Positions 31,675 through 33,413 of a stretch of 33,413 nt of DNA are shown one piece after another (position 1 is the stretch's first letter; each line of letters opens with the position of its first letter). The notes under the pieces were generated by a model. It had not been told where the DNA came from. It saw only the letters and a list, made by a program, of their open reading frames with translations, and ran no database searches. Origin of the DNA: JAVJUV01 sp047314965 (GTDB lineage: Bacteria; Pseudomonadota; Alphaproteobacteria; Rhodobacterales; Rhodobacteraceae); contig NZ_JBLBVK010000034.1 of the NCBI RefSeq assembly GCF_047314965.1, positions 1 through 33,413 on the forward strand, in the 5' to 3' direction. A program made the position numbers and the translations under genes.

Positions 31675-32292
31675 ATGACACCCAAGATCGCAATCGTTTA
31701 CTATTCGACATACGGAACCAACCATCAGATGGCCCAGGTCGCCGCCGAAGCCGCCGAGGCCGCAGGCGCGGAAGTCCGTCTGCGCCGCATCCGCGAAACC
31801 GCTCCCAAAGAGGTCGTGGAAGGCCAGGACGCCTGGAAGCACCAGCTCGAGTCCATGCAGGACATTCCCGAAGTCACTGTCGAGGACATGGAGTGGGCCG
31901 ATGGCTATTTCTTCTCGGCGCCGACCCGCTACGGCACCGTCGCCAGCCAGATGCGCGCCTTCATCGACACGTTGGGGCCGCTCTGGATGAAAGGTGGCCT
32001 CGCCGACAAGACCTTCACGGCGACCACCAGTGCCCAGAACCCCCATGGCGGGCAGGAGACCACGCTTCAGGGCCTCTACATCACGGCCGCCCATTGGGGC
32101 GCGGTTTCCGTTCCGCCCGGCTATACGAACCAGGTGCTCTTCGAGGCGGGAGGCAATCCCTATGGCTATTCCGCGACCGCAGGCCAGTTCGACGACAAGG
32201 GACGCGCCGCCGTCCGTCACCAGTCCGAGCGTTTGGTCGAGATGACCCGGCGCATCGTCGCCGGCCGGGCCGAGCAGCGCCAGGCCGCCTGA
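31675..32292 (+). CDS. wrbA: NAD(P)H:quinone oxidoreductase WrbA
   Basis: This is a 205-residue flavodoxin-fold enzyme that reduces quinones by two electrons using FMN, protecting cells from oxidative stress. 'IVYYSTYGTNHQMAQ' near the start binds the FMN phosphate, 'SAPTRYGTVASQMRAFIDTLGPLW' and 'TSAQNPHGGQETT' are WrbA signatures, and 'AAHWGAVSVPPGYT' is the later flavin contact. The start has a strong ribosome-binding site. It ends shortly before a strong terminator. The overlapping palindromes upstream suggest repression by a redox- or quinone-sensing regulator. Confidence 0.95.
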   Translation: MTPKIAIVYYSTYGTNHQMAQVAAEAAEAAGAEVRLRRIRETAPKEVVEGQDAWKHQLESMQDIPEVTVEDMEWADGYFFSAPTRYGTVASQMRAFIDTLGPLWMKGGLADKTFTATTSAQNPHGGQETTLQGLYITAAHWGAVSVPPGYTNQVLFEAGGNPYGYSATAGQFDDKGRAAVRHQSERLVEMTRRIVAGRAEQRQAA

Positions 32293-32313
32293 CCGTCCAT
32301 CCCTGAAACGGAG

Positions 32314-32346
32314 AAGCGCTCCCGGATGTCCGGGAGCGCTTTTCAT
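32314..32346 (+). terminator. Intrinsic terminator of wrbA
   Basis: The stem AAGCGCTCCCGG / CCGGGAGCGCTT has a small loop and is followed by T-rich bases (TTTCATT). It lies about 20 bases past the wrbA stop. Confidence 0.9.
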
Positions 32347-32367
32347 TCCGGATCGGCAAGGACTGCC

Positions 32368-33318
32368 TTACAGGCGTGTCACCGTGCACTGCCCAAGGAG
32401 CTCCTCGGTGATCTTGCGGTCGCATAGCCGCGTCGCATCCGACATCACCGCCGCACTTGCCGCCGCGACGCCCCAGCGCAGGCATTCTTCCACGGGTTCC
32501 GCTCCCGCCATGGCCAGCGTGAAGGCGCCGACAAAACTGTCGCCCGCACCAACCTTCGAGACGACCGGTACCGGCGGGTTGACCGAGTGCCAGGCTCCGT
32601 CCGCCGTGGCCAGAACCGATCCGTCGGCGCCCCGGGCGACAATGATCGTCTTGGCCACTCCCTTTCTCACGAGATCCTGCGCGAACTCGGCGGTGTCCTC
32701 GCGCGATGGCAGCGCGCGTCCCGCCAGTTCCTCGCCTTCGGGTCCGTCCATCCTGAGGACGTGCAGCGCCTCGCGCGGTTCTTCGACGAGATGAAAGAGC
32801 GCAGGACCAGAGGTGTCCACGATCAGCCGGGCCTGCCGATCGCCGACGTGATCCGCCAGGATCGACGGAAAGTCCTTCGCCACACCGGGCGGCTGGCTGC
32901 CGGATAGCACCACGAGCGTGTCCTCGCCCGTCGCCTGGTCGACCGAGTTCAGCGCGCGCGGGACGTCATGGTCCTGCCAGACCGGCCCCGGCATCACGAA
33001 CCGGTACTGCTCGCCCGATTTCTGGTCGATCACGCTCATTGACTGGCGGGTTTCGCCCGGGCCCTGGAAGGCAACGGTCGGCACGCCTTCGAGGGCGAGA
33101 AGTTGCAGCAGATGCGCGCCTGTCGCGCCACCGATCGCCACCAGCGCCGTGGCCTGGCCACCCAGGAGCTTCACGGCCCGTGCCACATTGATCCCGCCGC
33201 CGCCCGGATCGATCTGCGGTTCGGTGCAGCGCAGTTTCGGTCCCGGCACGACCTCGGGCGCCGAGGTGCAGAAGTCCACCGTGGGGTTCAGCGTGATGGT
33301 CAGGATGTGCGATTTCAT
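32368..33318 (-). CDS. pfkB: 6-phosphofructokinase II (PfkB)-type sugar kinase
   Basis: This is a 316-residue ribokinase-family kinase. It resembles E. coli PfkB in 'LRCTEPQIDPGGGGINVARA' (residues 29-48), 'IGGATGAHL' and 'SGEQYRFVMPGP'. The catalytic Asp260 and anion hole are in 'VGAGDSFVGAF'. It would phosphorylate fructose 6-phosphate, or possibly tagatose-6-P or fructose-1-P, with ATP. The usual KPN-x-x-E motif of PfkB is not recognisable; its place holds 'RMDGPEGEEL' (189-198). I take ATG 33318 with GGAGG upstream over the in-frame start at 33354. The gene is convergent with wrbA. Confidence 0.92.
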   Translation of the reverse strand: MKSHILTITLNPTVDFCTSAPEVVPGPKLRCTEPQIDPGGGGINVARAVKLLGGQATALVAIGGATGAHLLQLLALEGVPTVAFQGPGETRQSMSVIDQKSGEQYRFVMPGPVWQDHDVPRALNSVDQATGEDTLVVLSGSQPPGVAKDFPSILADHVGDRQARLIVDTSGPALFHLVEEPREALHVLRMDGPEGEELAGRALPSREDTAEFAQDLVRKGVAKTIIVARGADGSVLATADGAWHSVNPPVPVVSKVGAGDSFVGAFTLAMAGAEPVEECLRWGVAAASAAVMSDATRLCDRKITEELLGQCTVTRL

Positions 33319-33413
33319 CGCGATTTCCTCCGGTCTTCCTGAGCCGGGGACCATGAACTGTTAGCGCCATCAGCGCAAGGGGGTTTCGACGCCTTCGGCG
33401 ACGACTGGTGGGG

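Noticed and set aside
33319..33413. Another gene at the right edge
   Set aside because: Only 95 bases remain beyond the pfkB start and no frame shows recognisable coding sequence.

Overview
The window looks like chromosomal DNA from a marine-type alphaproteobacterium of the Rhodobacteraceae (Roseobacter-like). The reasons are the high GC content, many GTG/TTG starts, and the gene families seen: a divergent katG/oxyR pair, an Fe-S photolyase of the CryB/PhrB type, an Anbu proteasome-like protein, a TRAP-transporter remnant, an AbrB-type permease and an FnrL-type operator. This is inference from gene content; no rRNA or tRNA gene is present to fix the taxon.

Layout. 1-763: the 3' end of an insertion sequence abuts and truncates a family-4 glycosyltransferase. 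827-5438: an AbrB-like membrane protein, then katG and its divergent regulator oxyR. 5475-8842: a class III aminotransferase and a small TPR protein on the minus strand, facing an SCP2-domain protein and an alpha/beta hydrolase on the plus strand. 8845-10899: an Anbu peptidase, a small Cys-rich ORF and an OmpA-like lipoprotein; the last two share an unusual promoter layout. 11154-12985: leuA with its terminator, plus a 25-codon leader peptide containing five consecutive Leu codons, two mutually exclusive stems and a promoter that predicts a nearly leaderless transcript. 12986-14419: a Tad-type surface or pilus protein with a hexanucleotide repeat tract.

14655-21399 is a minus-strand cluster for peptide or amide use: a CocE-type hydrolase, an AstE/AspA-type zinc deacylase, two DppB/DppC-type permeases and a fused double ATPase. 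No substrate-binding protein is present. 21475-26012 holds two SDR oxidoreductases, a secreted protein behind an FNR box, a secreted beta-propeller-like protein, and an SDR/photolyase pair coupled by a 4-base overlap. 26013-27600 is a lower-GC accessory patch with a frameshifted TRAP dctP pseudogene and two small paralogous ORFs of unknown function. 27594-33318 holds a secreted protein made of 18 MORN repeats, glutamine-dependent NAD synthetase, a small membrane protein, WrbA and PfkB.

Most genes are ordinary metabolism and stress functions. The observations most worth following are the leu leader/attenuator, the shared direct-repeat promoter of the small ORF and the OmpA lipoprotein, the tandem small-ORF paralogs, the orphan Anbu gene and the binding-protein-less peptide transporter cluster. 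I saw no CRISPR array, phage module, tRNA or rRNA.
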